From the NCBI GenBank assembly GCA_033675265.1, contig JAUJYZ010000301.1, positions 124,001 to 188,000 on the forward strand: a stretch of 64,000 nt of DNA, written 5' to 3'. Below the pieces are notes generated by a model. It saw nothing but the letters and a program-made list of their open reading frames with translations, did no database searches and was not told the origin of the DNA. Shown piece after piece: positions 11,775 to 22,674 of this stretch. Both the position numbers and the translations under genes were made by a program. This DNA comes from Actinostola sp. cb2023 (lineage: Eukaryota > Cnidaria > Anthozoa > Actiniaria > Actinostolidae). How positions within the stretch are numbered: the first letter of the stretch is position 1; every line of letters starts with the position of its first letter.

Positions 11775-12195
11775 TTCAACATTTCAAGTCAGAGACAACC
11801 ACATTTAGAAACTCAAGTCTTACCATGCCTGACTACAGCTACAACATTTTCAAAATTTTCATAATACTACCATTTGCAACCGAGCACCGTATAGCGTAAA
11901 CTTTTTTTTCTGTTTTAAATACAAGCTAGTTAGTGACTGTCATTTTGTTCCTGTTTGTATAGAAAAAAGTTTTGTTTTTTTAGAAAAAAACTAAATGTTG
12001 TGGACACCACTTTCGCGAAATTTAATGCTCTTTTTTCATTTTCTCTTATCGAAATCGCGAAAATAAAGCCTCGCGAAATGTAGTCTTAACAAAATCGCGA
12101 AATTAAGTACCCGCGAAATTAAGTACGAATAAGGTATAGAAGCTTACAGGGATCGTGATTAGTGAGAGAGTTCGATTTTCTTTACGATTAAGGTA

Positions 12196-13180
12196 TCAGG
12201 GTATCCCAAACGACCATCATGCACGCAACACGCTCTAGCGCGTACTCGCTACGTTAAACCCTCTATAAAGTATACATTTTCTGAAAGCTGAATAAATGCA
12301 GAATTCAATAAAACAATTAGTTTTTAGAACAAAAACAGTATATTTGAAATAGGTAAAAAAGTTCAGATTTTGACATCACTATCATCGCCGAGGCCCCATA
12401 CAGCCACAATGTATCGGAAATCCTCGACTAATACCTTTATAAGCTCATGAGATATAGCTTACAAAAAAGGTGTCTCCGTTTATCGATAAATTAACCTGTT
12501 GCATTTTTATACGGTGCTAAACTTTGAGCTCTGCAAAAACTGGGAAACACTTTACAAAACAAGTTATAACTTTCGAAGGAAATTGAATATTCAAATTCGG
12601 AGACACATTTTGAAGAATATTTATCTGACAAAGTGTCTACCAAATTTCAGCTAAATCGGACAAAATTCCTTTGACCCGGAACTCAAAATGTGCGCTTGAT
12701 TCATGGCTATTTTGTTTCCGAAATAAAAGGCAAAAGAGTTTTCAAGTCAAGTGGCGCCTTTGTTTACACAAGCGTGGATAATCCACCACAAATATGTGAT
12801 CCAATACCTGATGACATATGAATGGCATTCATAAGTAGATCGCCTTACAGTACGTAGCATTCGTAACACAACGAGGCAGGTAAAAACGAGCAATTTGACC
12901 GTGTGTGGTTTAGCATCGTTATTCAAGGATGTTTTGAGTGAGCAATTACGATTTTTGGATATTTTATTCGCATCTGAATCTTTGTGGGAAGTCTGTTGCA
13001 TTAGTACTGTTGACAGCTTGCTTGTCAACATCTTTTTGCATCAAATGAAATCCAAAATTCGTTTTTTGATTCTAACTTTTTAGATTCTGTTTTTTGGCGA
13101 TGGTAGATAATATTCAATTTGATTTGATTATCAAAAAAAATCAAAACCGGTGGTTTGAAAGGTTTATTGGGATACCCTGA
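12196..13180. mobile_element. 985-bp MITE-like element, TA-flanked
   Basis: Ends are TCAGGGTATCCCAA and its inverse TTGGGATACCCTGA, flanked by TA (12194-12195 and 13181-13182). It interrupts the 3' part of the RPA-like coding fragment: frames on either side join plausibly when it is removed. A 35-bp block with AAGCTGAATAAATGCAGA (about 12280) recurs at about 26526, so related sequence occurs elsewhere in the window. No ORF of note. Confidence 0.75.
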
Positions 13181-13182
13181 TA

Positions 13183-13470
13183 ACTTAAACCACGATTGTA
13201 AGTGACCTTAAATGATGTCAATGCCAAGAGTTCCTCGATTATCTTGTCGTCAGATAGCTCAGTGGCACTTGAAATGACAGTTAGAAGGACATCTTGGAAG
13301 CAAATGACAGCAATGGCATTGTTGTAACTGTCGTTTTTTAAGCTTTGTTGATATTTCTAATGAACCGTCATCGGAACTCATGGCAGTTTTGCAGCGGATG
13401 CATCGTACAAATTTTGATTTGGCACTATGTTGGATCTTTTTCTTGCATTTCAAGCAAGACAGGTACCTGA
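13183..13470 (-). pseudogene. RPA-like C-terminal fragment (zinc ribbon and OB)
   Basis: The minus strand reads CKKKIQHSAKSKFVRCIRC then SLEISTKLK and, after a frame change, NNAIAVICFQDVL and DDKIIEELLAL. The CxxxI..CxxC-like ribbon followed by an OB-strand region is the C-terminal domain of RPA1-type proteins, as in Helitron-encoded RPA. It lies downstream, on the same strand, of the RPA-like OB exon at 16 kb, with repeat A between them. The MITE at 12196-13180 interrupts its 3' end. Role in a live element: protecting single-stranded Helitron intermediates. Confidence 0.5.
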
Positions 13471-14120
13471 AATAAAATTATGAAGATCATAATTGTCAAT
13501 TACATGTGAACAGTTTTTGCTGCCGCAGCGAGCGAGCCTGAAGCGAGCGTGCAAGGCAGCTCTGTAATCGACATATATAAACAATATATAGGGGCATTTT
13601 GCTTGCAAAATGGAAGGAATCGTGGTTAACGGCAAGATCAAAGGTGCAAGGCAGGCTGGTTAATGCGCAAAGTGAAATATCTGAAAGCGCAGAGACCACA
13701 ATGCAAGGCATCACTAACACACGTGCACAACCTTTCCCCCCAGAAGCAAATTTCGACAACAATTGATCCCTTCAGTTATTAAAGAAATAATAAGTATAAG
13801 CATATAATATAGAATTCTTTTTACAATGAAAGTCGTTTACATTGTAAATATATTATCATTTGGGATTTTTGTAAAGAAATCTGCTAATTGATTCTCAAAA
13901 CTATTTTAACCAATCACAGTTATCCACACCTGAAATGAACAAGAACTTGTGAACACCTTACTCTGATTGGTTAATGTCAAATCGTCTCATGCGTTCCTGT
14001 CAAGGTTGGAACATTCAATTTGTTTTTCGAAATTATTCGATCTTATTGGAAATTAAAAATAAAGGCCTTGACATATTAACAGGCTGAGGGGCTGAAAGAG
14101 GACGTTTGGAGAATGTTTAA

Positions 14121-15570
14121 AGGAGAACTGTAGCCTAAATTTATCTTTAATTAAAAACAAAGAGAATGTTGTGTACATTCATTTTCTAAATGAATTTCCA
14201 ATTGTTTTTATTTTTATGGAGAAGAAACTTGAGTTTTAATTGTAACTAGACGCCCTTATGCGGCGTTCACTTGGGCTACTGTATTTTCGAGAACTATTAA
14301 AATGATCAGCATACTATTTCAGAGAAGTGTAAAACCTTGGACAGCAGTAGACATCGCAGCGTGACTTTTCGTCACTCGTTGCGTGACTCGGTAAAACGAT
14401 TTACTTCGAGATCAAGTAGATTTTCTCTTCTATCAGTGACGATACTCGAGCAGGAAAGCGTAAATATAGCCAAGAAATAAAGTTCAATAGTTAATGAACA
14501 TCTGTGATACATTTTATTATAGAAACAAACGTTCCAAAGAACAGAAATTCTTAGCACGCTAACTTGCGCAACGTAACTCGCCGTCGTATCGATTTCACAG
14601 TCAACTGTGATAAAATCAACAATATAAGTTCTTGGCCTTTTATACTTTCGGACAGAAAAATTACAAGCCACCAAATAACACTTGAAAGGTTTATAAAATC
14701 AATATCCTGTGGGATCGAGATCAAGCTCACCTGATTGTGCAAAGTTAGTAAATTATTATCAAAACATGAAATCAAAAGAACTATCGAATTCAATAATTTT
14801 AAGCAGTAATTATTTATTCGGAATGATGTCAGTTCATTTGTTTACGGGCTCGACCCCGTGTCTTCGAGTAGATGTCGATTCACAACGGTTCTTTGAGGTG
14901 GAATTTCTCCTTCAGTTTTCAGTTCATCATTGATCTGTACCTAAGCTGCTAGGTAGTACTTTGTAATCTTTCATCTTACAGTGTTTTTATCTGACGAACA
15001 GCGAACATAAAGGGTTTGAAATCCATCAAACATCGTTTCAGTGACTTCGAAGAACTGCAATGGCGGAACACGTCGACTGTTTCGATCTATGAACCAATCG
15101 AATCACGACTCTCTCTTTACTTTCTCTGGGCTTCCTGTGACCGGGAAGGACTGCAACTTCTGACCAAACCCAAGGGTGTTTTAAGACTTGTGCTACCACA
15201 GGTAGCCCAAGTAAAAAGACATGGAATACCGCTGAATTGAGCACGGCTCACTTCAGTAATTATTCCCCATGTCTGACGTCACCTATCCCAAGGGAATGTG
15301 CAATCACAATGTAGAGTAATATAAGTGCATTGTATTTTATTGTACCCGAGAGAATGTTGTGAACGGATTTTAATATTCCCCATAAACGACGTCACTAACA
15401 AAAAGATCTGAGCCGACGGTAAAACGGAAAAATGGCGGATGATATTCCATATTGATCGTATAAATTATGATGATATCTAAGAAAGATTTACAAAAATTAA
15501 TACTCAAGTAATGCTAATATAAGACATATCTAACTTTCTTGAGAAAATAAATTTTGTCTTCAGTTCCCCT
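14121..15570. mobile_element. 1450-bp non-autonomous element with TTAA target
   Basis: Inverted ends AGGAGAACTGTAGCCTAAAT and its imperfect inverse, about 33 bp, flanked by TTAA at 14117-14120 and 15571-15574. Copy 1 of repeat A shows the unoccupied site: GAGAATGTATAACGAAG there against GAGAATGTTTAA[element]TTAATGAAA here. TTAA points to a piggyBac or Kolobok transposase acting in trans. The AGGAGAACT start is shared with the fold-back at 39554-40175. No convincing ORF inside. Confidence 0.8.
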
Positions 15571-15635
15571 TTAATGAAAAAAACCCTAATATATATCATT
15601 TACAGAAACAATTACTTCTGGACTACAAAATTGTT

Positions 15636-15718
15636 AAAGTGAATTGTTTGAACTTTTAATAGATACTCGGTATATAGTTGATTAAAGTTTTTGAGCTTTC
15701 GGCTCAGACTAGAGCCAA
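15636..15718. repeat. 83-bp insertion with 12-bp direct repeats
   Basis: TACAAAATTGTT stands at 15624-15635 and again at 15719-15730; the sequence between is absent from copy 1 of repeat A. It contains a GAGCTTTCGGCTC hairpin. A duplication of this length suggests target-primed insertion of a truncated retroelement tail. Confidence 0.6.
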
Positions 15719-16048
15719 TACAAAATTGTTGCCCATCTTTGATGACTGACATGCTTCTCATAACAATGCATTCAGAGTGCATTCAGGACTTTTGCATTAT
15801 GTCCACACTTCCGGCATAACATTTTGTGTGGCAGCATTCACTGCCATAAAGGTAGACTAGTGATAAAGTTAATTCTGTTGACATGCAGCGGCAACTGATA
15901 TGATCTTGTGGTTATACTGTATCAGTGTTAGAAAATACAGTTGGTAACGAAGTGTTTATTAACATAAAAAAATGAAGATATAACAGTATCTACAGTATAG
16001 AGAAAGACTATTTCAAGAAGTATAGTGATTCAACTTGTATGAATTACC

Positions 16049-16700
16049 TGTCAATGTTTTCAACAAAGTTTATTCCACTGCAGCTGACAACCGTAGATGT
16101 TTCGGCCAAGTCATCCAAGAGTTTCGTGCCGGATTCGTCTGATATGTTTTGCAAGCTGGTATCGTTTGCGACCTCGATAGTTGTGTCTGTGGTCGTTGAC
16201 AAGACCTTTTGACCGTCTTGAATTTTGACTCTAATATTGCTCAGTTCATATGGTGTTCCACTGGTTATTTTGTCAATATTGTCTTCCCAAAGCAAAATGA
16301 TCATAGTATTACTATTATCATTGATAGCTGCTTTCATCAGCTTGAACTTTTTATCGTTTCCCACGATTTCAGTTGGCTTGGTTTTTGTTACTTTTTCTTG
16401 GATATGGCCGACAAGCTGCATAGGTTGAACGTCTTTGTCTATTTCATTGAGCGTCATTAGCTTCTCTTTCGGATCTGCTTGAAACTGGAAATCGTAGTGT
16501 TTTGGCTCAGCAGGTTGAATGGATGTCATGTCGTTGATCATAATATCTTTAATTTTTTATCAAACAAATTCGGGGCGGTCATGTAGTTGGTTATCTTTAC
16601 AGGAGTCATATTGTTCTGTGCCGTTTCCAAAAGTTTTCTTTCCGCATTAGAGAAGCAAACTCCTCGTGCGGTGTCGTTTTCTAGCTGTAAAGACAGGTTA
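16049..16700 (-). pseudogene. Helitron-type RPA-like protein, OB-fold exons
   Basis: The first exon (about 16686-16550) follows a TTTACAG acceptor and reads ARGVCFSNAERKLLETAQNN then PVKITNY, the opening of DNA-binding domain A in RPA-like proteins of animal Helitrons. The next frame continues INDMTSIQPAEP..., with the second OB fold visible as MIILLWEDNIDKITSG, YELSNIRVKI and KVLSTTTDT. The sequence GACAGGTAATTC at the end is a plausible splice donor near 16048. A one-base shift near 16550 breaks the frame. In live Helitrons such proteins bind the displaced single strand. It lies downstream of the helicase-endonuclease remains on the same strand. Confidence 0.65.
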
Positions 16701-17300
16701 TAATACATAAGCAATGAATGGTTTGTCATTCATGGTTATATAGTAGTCAGTAAGAGCTTCAATGAAGGTTCCCTCGGTGTCTTTGAAAGTCTGCTTGCAA
16801 GCTAGAGAGCACTATATACACGTGTGCAGTGGATATTTGTAGGCATGGTTCTCCTTGTGTTGCTATTGGTAGAATCGTGAGCCAATCAAATAGGCTGCCT
16901 GCGTTGTTGGGATACAATGGATACGGTATAGCCTGCATAGGGAAGAGGGGAAGGGACCTGGGGACGAGGTAGCTGATTGACCACGTGACTGCTGTGCTTC
17001 CTATGGTAGATCATTATTATTATGATTACGTACAAAGGCGGCCATTTTGAAATTGTGTTTATACCGATCCTCCTCAGGTCCTGCCTGTATTCACCATTAG
17101 TTACCAGGGAAATAATTTTAAAAGGAGATCGTGTGGGATACGGTATTTAATAGTGCAAATTGTTGGATTTAGATTTACAGACTGAATAAATATGTAGCTA
17201 CTAGCTAATATTATTCAGTTATATTTGAACATACAATGTCATGTTGTTTTAAGTTATATTATAACGTTGCTCACCATCACTTTGAAGACTATTTAATAGT

Positions 17301-18300
17301 CTAATAAAGGGAGAACATTATCTTTTCGATAGAGGTTTTTATTTGATGCAATGCAACTGACTTTGCTGTTTTATTTGTGTTACCAATATTTTGAAAGTAA
17401 TGGATAGCATCTAGATAGATCTTGTTTTCCTGAGGGCCTACTTTGTCATCTGTTTGATGAAATAATGTTTTTGTCTTGCTATTAGTATGGATTTCTTTCA
17501 TTGTTCAACAGAAAGTCTGTAAACTAAAACTGCAGCTTCAGGTTCAGGATATGGATCGGCATATGCATGAATCTGTAAATGGTTTATTAACATATTTCTC
17601 TTTTTTGGACTATATTCCTTGTGACCAGTTCATTTTAGTAGTAGTATGATACATTTTTCTGAGCTAGTAACCTTTTGGTTTAGCTGCTGTTGCATTTTAC
17701 TCAGTAGAAGCCACCTTGTATATTTAGGTACATGTATTTTAGCTGATATCCATTCCTTTGCTCCTTCTCCAATGGGAGTGATGTTATTGAGTACCAAGCC
17801 ACGAATATGTAGTGTTTTCTTTTTGTTGTCGTAATAAACTGTGAAGTGTACACAAAACAGCTGTAGTGAAGGTATTATAAGACAGTGTAGCTTGGGTAGT
17901 TTTCTTTGTGATTTGCTCGCCTATAAGAAATTAAATAAGAATGTACATATTAATAGAATATAAGGATTATGTGATAAAGGCTCTTGAAATGCTGTTTAAA
18001 TGTGCATAAATAGTACTGTGAAATTTAAAACGAAGAAATACAATGAATGAAATATAATAATACTTACTTCACTAAGAGTAGAGAAAGTTAGTCATCAGGT
18101 GCACCCTAACCAAAGGTGCCAAGAGTCGCAAAATAGTGCGACATAGGTTGTGTGAAAATTCTCTGACTGTGGCAGCTAGGTTAATACCATACTTTAATAT
18201 TGTGGATCTGATATTTAGATAGAGACTTACATGTAAGTTAGTAGCCAAATGTATGCTCTTGGGATCTTGGTGGTCAAATTGCTTGGTGAGACTCACTTGA
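17301..18300 (-). other. Coding-like fragments of unknown kind
   Basis: On the minus strand about 17858-17650 stays open after a CACTACAG acceptor and reads KTLHIRGLVLNN, EGAKEWISAKIHV and YTRWLLLSKMQQQ, which looks like real protein but matches no family that I know. Shorter frames at 17301-17501 and 18072-18296 follow the same strand. Their position between the endonuclease and RPA pieces suggests Helitron-derived or captured exons. Function unknown. Confidence 0.3.
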
Positions 18301-18427
18301 TCAGTAATTTTAGTTTATAAGAATCTTGAAGGGCTATTTCGTAGTTATATGTACATGTATTAATTATTAAATTTTAGGCAGTGTTGTTGAACTGATGAGA
18401 GTAGAAAGTTCAAATATTGAATGAATA

Positions 18428-18684
18428 TTACTTGAAAATTATTGATATTTTAACAGCATCATGATCAGAATAATAAACACTAACTACAGAATTCTCAGTT
18501 ATGTCAAGTGTGTCAGTTTTTAAATAGATTTGGTCTAGTAAGCTACCTGTAGAAACAAATGTTGGACTTTGAACAGTTTGTGTATATCTTAGAGAGTCCA
18601 CTAAATATTTAAGTGGTTTAATATCATTGTCATTGAAAAAATTGATATTGAAGTATCGAAGAACCATGTCAATAGCATGACTAT
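18428..18684 (-). pseudogene. APE-type endonuclease, C-terminal part (Helitron)
   Basis: Reads FNINFFNDND, TFVSTGSLLDQIYL and VYYSDHDAVKISI. The LDQIY and SDHDAV motifs are the end of the AP-endonuclease-like (exonuclease-endonuclease-phosphatase) fold, with the catalytic Asp-His pair in SDH. It is the continuation of the N-terminal part at 24358-24913, from which it is separated by the ISL2EU element. Removing that element and one AT joins RYILN to SHAIDM in frame. In Helitrons this domain is fused to the C terminus of the Rep-helicase protein. The stop follows at 18428. Confidence 0.75.
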
Positions 18685-18813
18685 TCTTGGTTTTCACATG
18701 ACGTCACACACCTATGCAAATTTATCGTCCGCCATGTTGGTGTCGCACGAGCTAATTAGCATATGTCAAAAAATTACAAAGAAATGTATGTGTTTTGATC
18801 AGAGTGCAGATAC

Positions 18814-20697
18814 ATGTCGCGTGATTTTCTTAAAACAACAGAAGATAAAAGTCACGCAGAACAAGAATCAGAAAAATATGCTATTCCTAATGTAAGTGAT
18901 TACGCAAAGAAGTTAGAACAACATGTAAAATGTCGATATTTGGACAAAATATCAGTGGTAAGGATTGATCCAGCTACGCTGATCGGCGCGAACTTAGATC
19001 CAGAATGTCTACCGCCGATAGAGGCTACCGATCTACTTTGTTACTTGGTAATGGATACCAGTCATTATACAACACAACAATTCAAAGCTTTCAAAAGCTT
19101 GGAAGCTTACAATCAAATGGTTTCGGGATTTATCACCAGTGTGCAAGGTAAAATTATATGCGATAAGTTTGTTGTGATCGGAAAGGTGCGACATTCCCAG
19201 CGCATGAATGAGTCCCCTCTTCCAGTTTGGATCATCACCAGTAAAGAAGGCACTGTGATCTCAGCGCACTGCTTAGGCTGTAAAGCAGGACTGTCCGAGA
19301 CTTGTAGCCATGTTGCAAGTGTCTTATTTTATATCGAAGCTTGGACAAGAATAAACGGAAAGCTAGCATGTACTCAAGTGAAATGCACGTGGTTACTGCC
19401 GACGTACGTAAGCGAAGTCCCTTACGCGAAAGTAAAGGACATAAATTTCAAGTCAGCTAAAAAGCTAAAGGAGAAATTAGATGCAGAAATTGAAGAATTG
19501 TCAGCAACATGTCCAAACACTACCACTACCACTACCACTACCAAGCCAACTTGTCCTACTGTTTTCCCCTCTGAAACTGAAATGAAAACACTATTCGAAA
19601 AACTCAATGAATGCAAGATCAAACCTGTAGCTTTAAGCTTAGTTCAACCGTATTCTCAACAATTTATCTTGAAGAGCCGACATATACCAACCATCTGTGA
19701 CTTGTTTGAGCCCTCCTACCTCGATCTGACATATCCAGAACTTTTAAGAAAGTGTGCAGAAATTGACATAACTCTTTCTGACGCAGAACTGGAATTAATT
19801 GAAAAGGACACCCGGACTCAGGCAAAAGGCACTGCCTTTTTCAGGCATAGGGCCGGACGCATTGGTGCTTCCTTAAGTTGGGCTGTATCGCACACTAACT
19901 CTACCATGCCATCACAGTCTTTAATCAAGTCAATCTGTTATCCACATTTGTTTAAAGTCAACACTAAAGCAGTTCTCCATGGCTGTAGAAATGAAGGTCC
20001 TGCAATCGATGCATATGCAAAAGTCATGTCACAGACTCACACAGATTTCAAACTTACACATTGCGGCATGATAGTTGATAAACAACATCCTTGGATACAT
20101 GCTACTCCAGATTTCATGCCCTCTTGTTCATGTTGTGGTGATGGCTGTGGTGAAGTCAAGTGCCCGTACAGCATTGAAAACTGTGATTTTGAAGATTATG
20201 TTCAAAAGAAGAATTCCTGCCTGGAAATTGTGAATAATGTATTTAGGCTAAAAAGAAGTCATCAATACCACTATCAAGTTCAGCAACAGCTGTTTGTTAC
20301 TGGCCGTAAGTATTGTGACTTTGTTGTGTGTTCATTTCGTAACAACAAGCAGCCAATGTTTTTCATGGAGAGAATATACAAGGATCCCGCCCACTGGGAA
20401 TCTGTTCTTCCCAAACTTACCAAGATGTGGAGAACATGTATCCTACCTGAAGTTATTGGGAGATGGTATACAAGGAAGCATGACATTGCTGCCCTTGCAC
20501 CAACGAGCAGCCCTGGCCATGGTGTTTGCTACTGCAGGAAGAACCTAGATGAAAACACTGTACTTTGTGGAAATCCCAAATGCCCATTCATTGAATTCCA
20601 CTATTCATGTTTGGGAATATCTGGTCCCCTTCCAAAAGTATGGTACTGCCCAAGTTGTCGTTTGCTACCGCAATGCAAAACATCTAAAAAACCTTGA
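18814..20697 (+). CDS. SWIM zinc finger - YqaJ nuclease - PHD protein of ISL2EU element
   Basis: 627 residues. A SWIM motif (CLGCKAGLSETCSHV) is near residue 155, a Thr-rich linker (ACCACT codons) near 235, the lambda-exonuclease/YqaJ fold at about 330-530, and a PHD-like finger at about 575-615 (CYCRKN, CGNPKCPF, HYSCLG, WYCPSCR). Nuclease residues are present: Glu in RNEGPAIDAY, Asp in HATPDFM, E-x-K in CGEVKCPYS, and QVQQQ in the last motif. This protein accompanies the ISL2EU transposase and presumably processes DNA ends. A TGA ends the frame, but the same frame continues after it into a second PHD finger and a protease, so the ancestral protein was longer. Start chosen at the first ATG; an alternative Met is not obvious. 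Confidence 0.85.
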   Translation: MSRDFLKTTEDKSHAEQESEKYAIPNVSDYAKKLEQHVKCRYLDKISVVRIDPATLIGANLDPECLPPIEATDLLCYLVMDTSHYTTQQFKAFKSLEAYNQMVSGFITSVQGKIICDKFVVIGKVRHSQRMNESPLPVWIITSKEGTVISAHCLGCKAGLSETCSHVASVLFYIEAWTRINGKLACTQVKCTWLLPTYVSEVPYAKVKDINFKSAKKLKEKLDAEIEELSATCPNTTTTTTTTKPTCPTVFPSETEMKTLFEKLNECKIKPVALSLVQPYSQQFILKSRHIPTICDLFEPSYLDLTYPELLRKCAEIDITLSDAELELIEKDTRTQAKGTAFFRHRAGRIGASLSWAVSHTNSTMPSQSLIKSICYPHLFKVNTKAVLHGCRNEGPAIDAYAKVMSQTHTDFKLTHCGMIVDKQHPWIHATPDFMPSCSCCGDGCGEVKCPYSIENCDFEDYVQKKNSCLEIVNNVFRLKRSHQYHYQVQQQLFVTGRKYCDFVVCSFRNNKQPMFFMERIYKDPAHWESVLPKLTKMWRTCILPEVIGRWYTRKHDIAALAPTSSPGHGVCYCRKNLDENTVLCGNPKCPFIEFHYSCLGISGPLPKVWYCPSCRLLPQCKTSKKP

Positions 20698-21770
20698 AAG
20701 AGAAACCCCAACTGTCTAGATGTTGATGAAGCATTAAAATGTGATAGTATATGCATTTGCAAAGCCAAACCAAAGGTAAAGTAGAAGCTTCTGAAATGCC
20801 ACAGTACTGACTGCCAAAATGGAACATTTTTTCATTTGCAATGCCTCCAGTACAAGAGAATGCCAAACAACAGCAAGACCACATGGGTTTGCAGCCACTG
20901 TAAAGTTAACTCTACTCGTACCACTTCTGTAAATACAACATATCATGATTCAACTATTACTAGGAATATTCATGAGTTAAATTCAGTACCAGTGATTTGC
21001 AACAATGCTAGTACAACAGCATCTACGTCAAGTATTGGCATCAATTCTCCTACCACTTGTTCTTCATCATGTACAACTGACATGATAACTAACAATTCTT
21101 CTTCTTTGATCAATGAATTCAATGCAAGTACAATACACAATGAAAGCAATTTGAGTATTTGCTTGTCTGACAGCAATGATGAATTTGACAGTGATGATGA
21201 CATCATGATTACCTCTGTAGATAAGGGAGAATCAACAGAATGGCTTCTTTTGGAAATCTTGATGAAAATGATCATGACACAATTTTATCACCAACTGGCT
21301 GGCTAGACTGTAAGATTATACAAGAGGCTCATATTTGTCTAAAGAAAGTAAACCCTTTAATTGAAGGATTTCAAAGAACAACACTTGGTCCAGTAAGAAA
21401 CTTTGCAATTATGACAAGTGAATTTGTTCAAATTTTACACACAGGAAGATCACACTGGGTGTGTGTAAGTTCTATCAGCTGTCTGCCAGGAATTGTCAAT
21501 TTGTATGATAGTCTGTACAATGACATTGTTGGAAATGAAGTTGAGGAGCAAGTCGAAAGTCTGTATGGGGGTACCTATCAAAGTATAAACAATATGCCAG
21601 TTCAACAACAATTGAATGGTAGTGACTGTGGAGTTTTTGCTGTTGCATTTGCAACATGTCTTGTATATGGTTTTAACCCTCAAGACTTCCTGTTTGATAT
21701 ACCACGAATGAGGCCACATTTACTTGAGAGTCTGACTGCTGGTGAAATAAGACTTTTTCCACATTTTTAA
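20698..21770 (+). pseudogene. Second PHD finger and Ulp1-like cysteine protease, continuation of the YqaJ protein
   Basis: In frame with the upstream ORF but cut off by a TGA (20695-20697) and a TAG (20782-20784). It reads CICKAKPK, KCHSTDCQNG, FFHLQCLQ and WVCSHC, a second PHD-like module, then a Ser/Thr and Asp-rich linker. A frameshift near 21240 leads into a C48 (Ulp1/SENP) protease: His in SHWVCVSS, Asp in VNLYDSLY, Gln and Cys in QQQLNGSDCGVFA, at the usual spacing. Such proteases cleave ubiquitin-like proteins and recur in large DNA transposons. The reconstructed order is SWIM-YqaJ-PHD-PHD-Ulp1 in about 970 residues; the present copy is inactive unless stops are bypassed. Confidence 0.75.
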
Positions 21771-22674
21771 TTTATTTCTTTAATATTAGTTTCCAAGTTA
21801 ATGTTGAGTTCAAAGTATAGTTACAAACCAATGGGAAAAAAAACACAGACAAGTTTGAAGATTATAACACTATGAATTTTTAGTAAATATGAAAGTAATG
21901 GACCATTATGGTCTATTAATTCTTAATCTAAAACAAATTTTTATTTTACATTTGTCATCACATCATGATGCATTATATGTTGTTGCTATACTGGTCCATA
22001 CAATGTACTAGTGACATAAATAGAAGCACAAGCAATACACACTGCCTCAGTACTATGACTCGATCAGTACTATGAAAAGCCATGGCACTCAGCAAAGTGT
22101 GACACACACACATAAATGTTAGAAGCTCAACTATAATGACATATATTTTATACAGTACATGAGTCTGCATGTGTACATGTATATGTATGAACCAGGATTA
22201 CAGCAAATTTCACTGAAATGTTTAATGAATACATCTATTAGGAAATATATTAGAGTGCTCTATGTACATTGTATGTGTAGCTAACAAGCTACAAGTTTTT
22301 TTAAAATAAACATACTTATTATTATGGAATTTCTTGAAATCTCTTAGTGAAAATTAATAATATTGAATGTTTTTACAACTGATTGTAGGGTAACATACCA
22401 TATCTACTCTATGAAATGCTGTGATGCCTGAGTTTTTAATGGCAAAAAAAATAGTCAGTATTGTTATTTTTTACCTGAATATCAATATCATAAGTTGTAC
22501 AGCTGGTCGCATGGTCATATTGAACAATCCAGATAGCCTGACACTACTTTGATAGACAACATTATATTCTAGGGTGGCACTTAATTGAGTAAATTCAGTA
22601 TGCCCATGATACACCTTGTTATGACAATGATTTCAAATGTAAAATTAAATTGATTTTTAAAAGTACATATTATT
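21771..22674. other. Central non-coding part of the ISL2EU element
   Basis: Separates the two convergent genes. AT-rich, with no domain-bearing frame and no paired repeats that I could detect. Confidence 0.6.

Larger units (their letters stand above)
9367..12134. mobile_element. 2.77 kb fold-back element with TA target and TCGCGA-rich ends
   Basis: The ends are exact inverted repeats starting CCTTATTCGTACTTAATTTC (23 bp identical), flanked by TA on both sides (9365-9366, 12135-12136). TTTCGCG-type octamers recur several times in each subterminal region, as transposase-binding arrays often do. Inside, 9546-9900 and about 11470-11830 form a second, longer inverted pair that carries hammerhead-like motifs and a Penelope-type 3' sequence (ADEGFSNETETS in one frame). 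No transposase is present, so the element is non-autonomous. Its superfamily is open; TA is compatible with Tc1/mariner. Confidence 0.7.
13516..15862 (-). repeat. Dispersed repeat A, copy 2, carrying two insertions
   Basis: Collinear with 4541-5320 but split by a TTAA element (14121-15570) and an 83-bp insertion (15636-15718). The last part (15760-15862) matches the 3' end of the RPA-like ORF at 5237-5761. Confidence 0.75.

Noticed and set aside
13250..13330. tRNA-like TAGCTCAGTGGCAC
   Set aside because: Only a D-arm-like word; no acceptor stem or T-arm pairing, and the sequence reads as the RPA-like coding fragment on the minus strand.
15016..15240. Open frames inside the 1450-bp TTAA element as a transposase
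   Set aside because: Both strands give about 70 codons with no catalytic motif; treated as non-coding.
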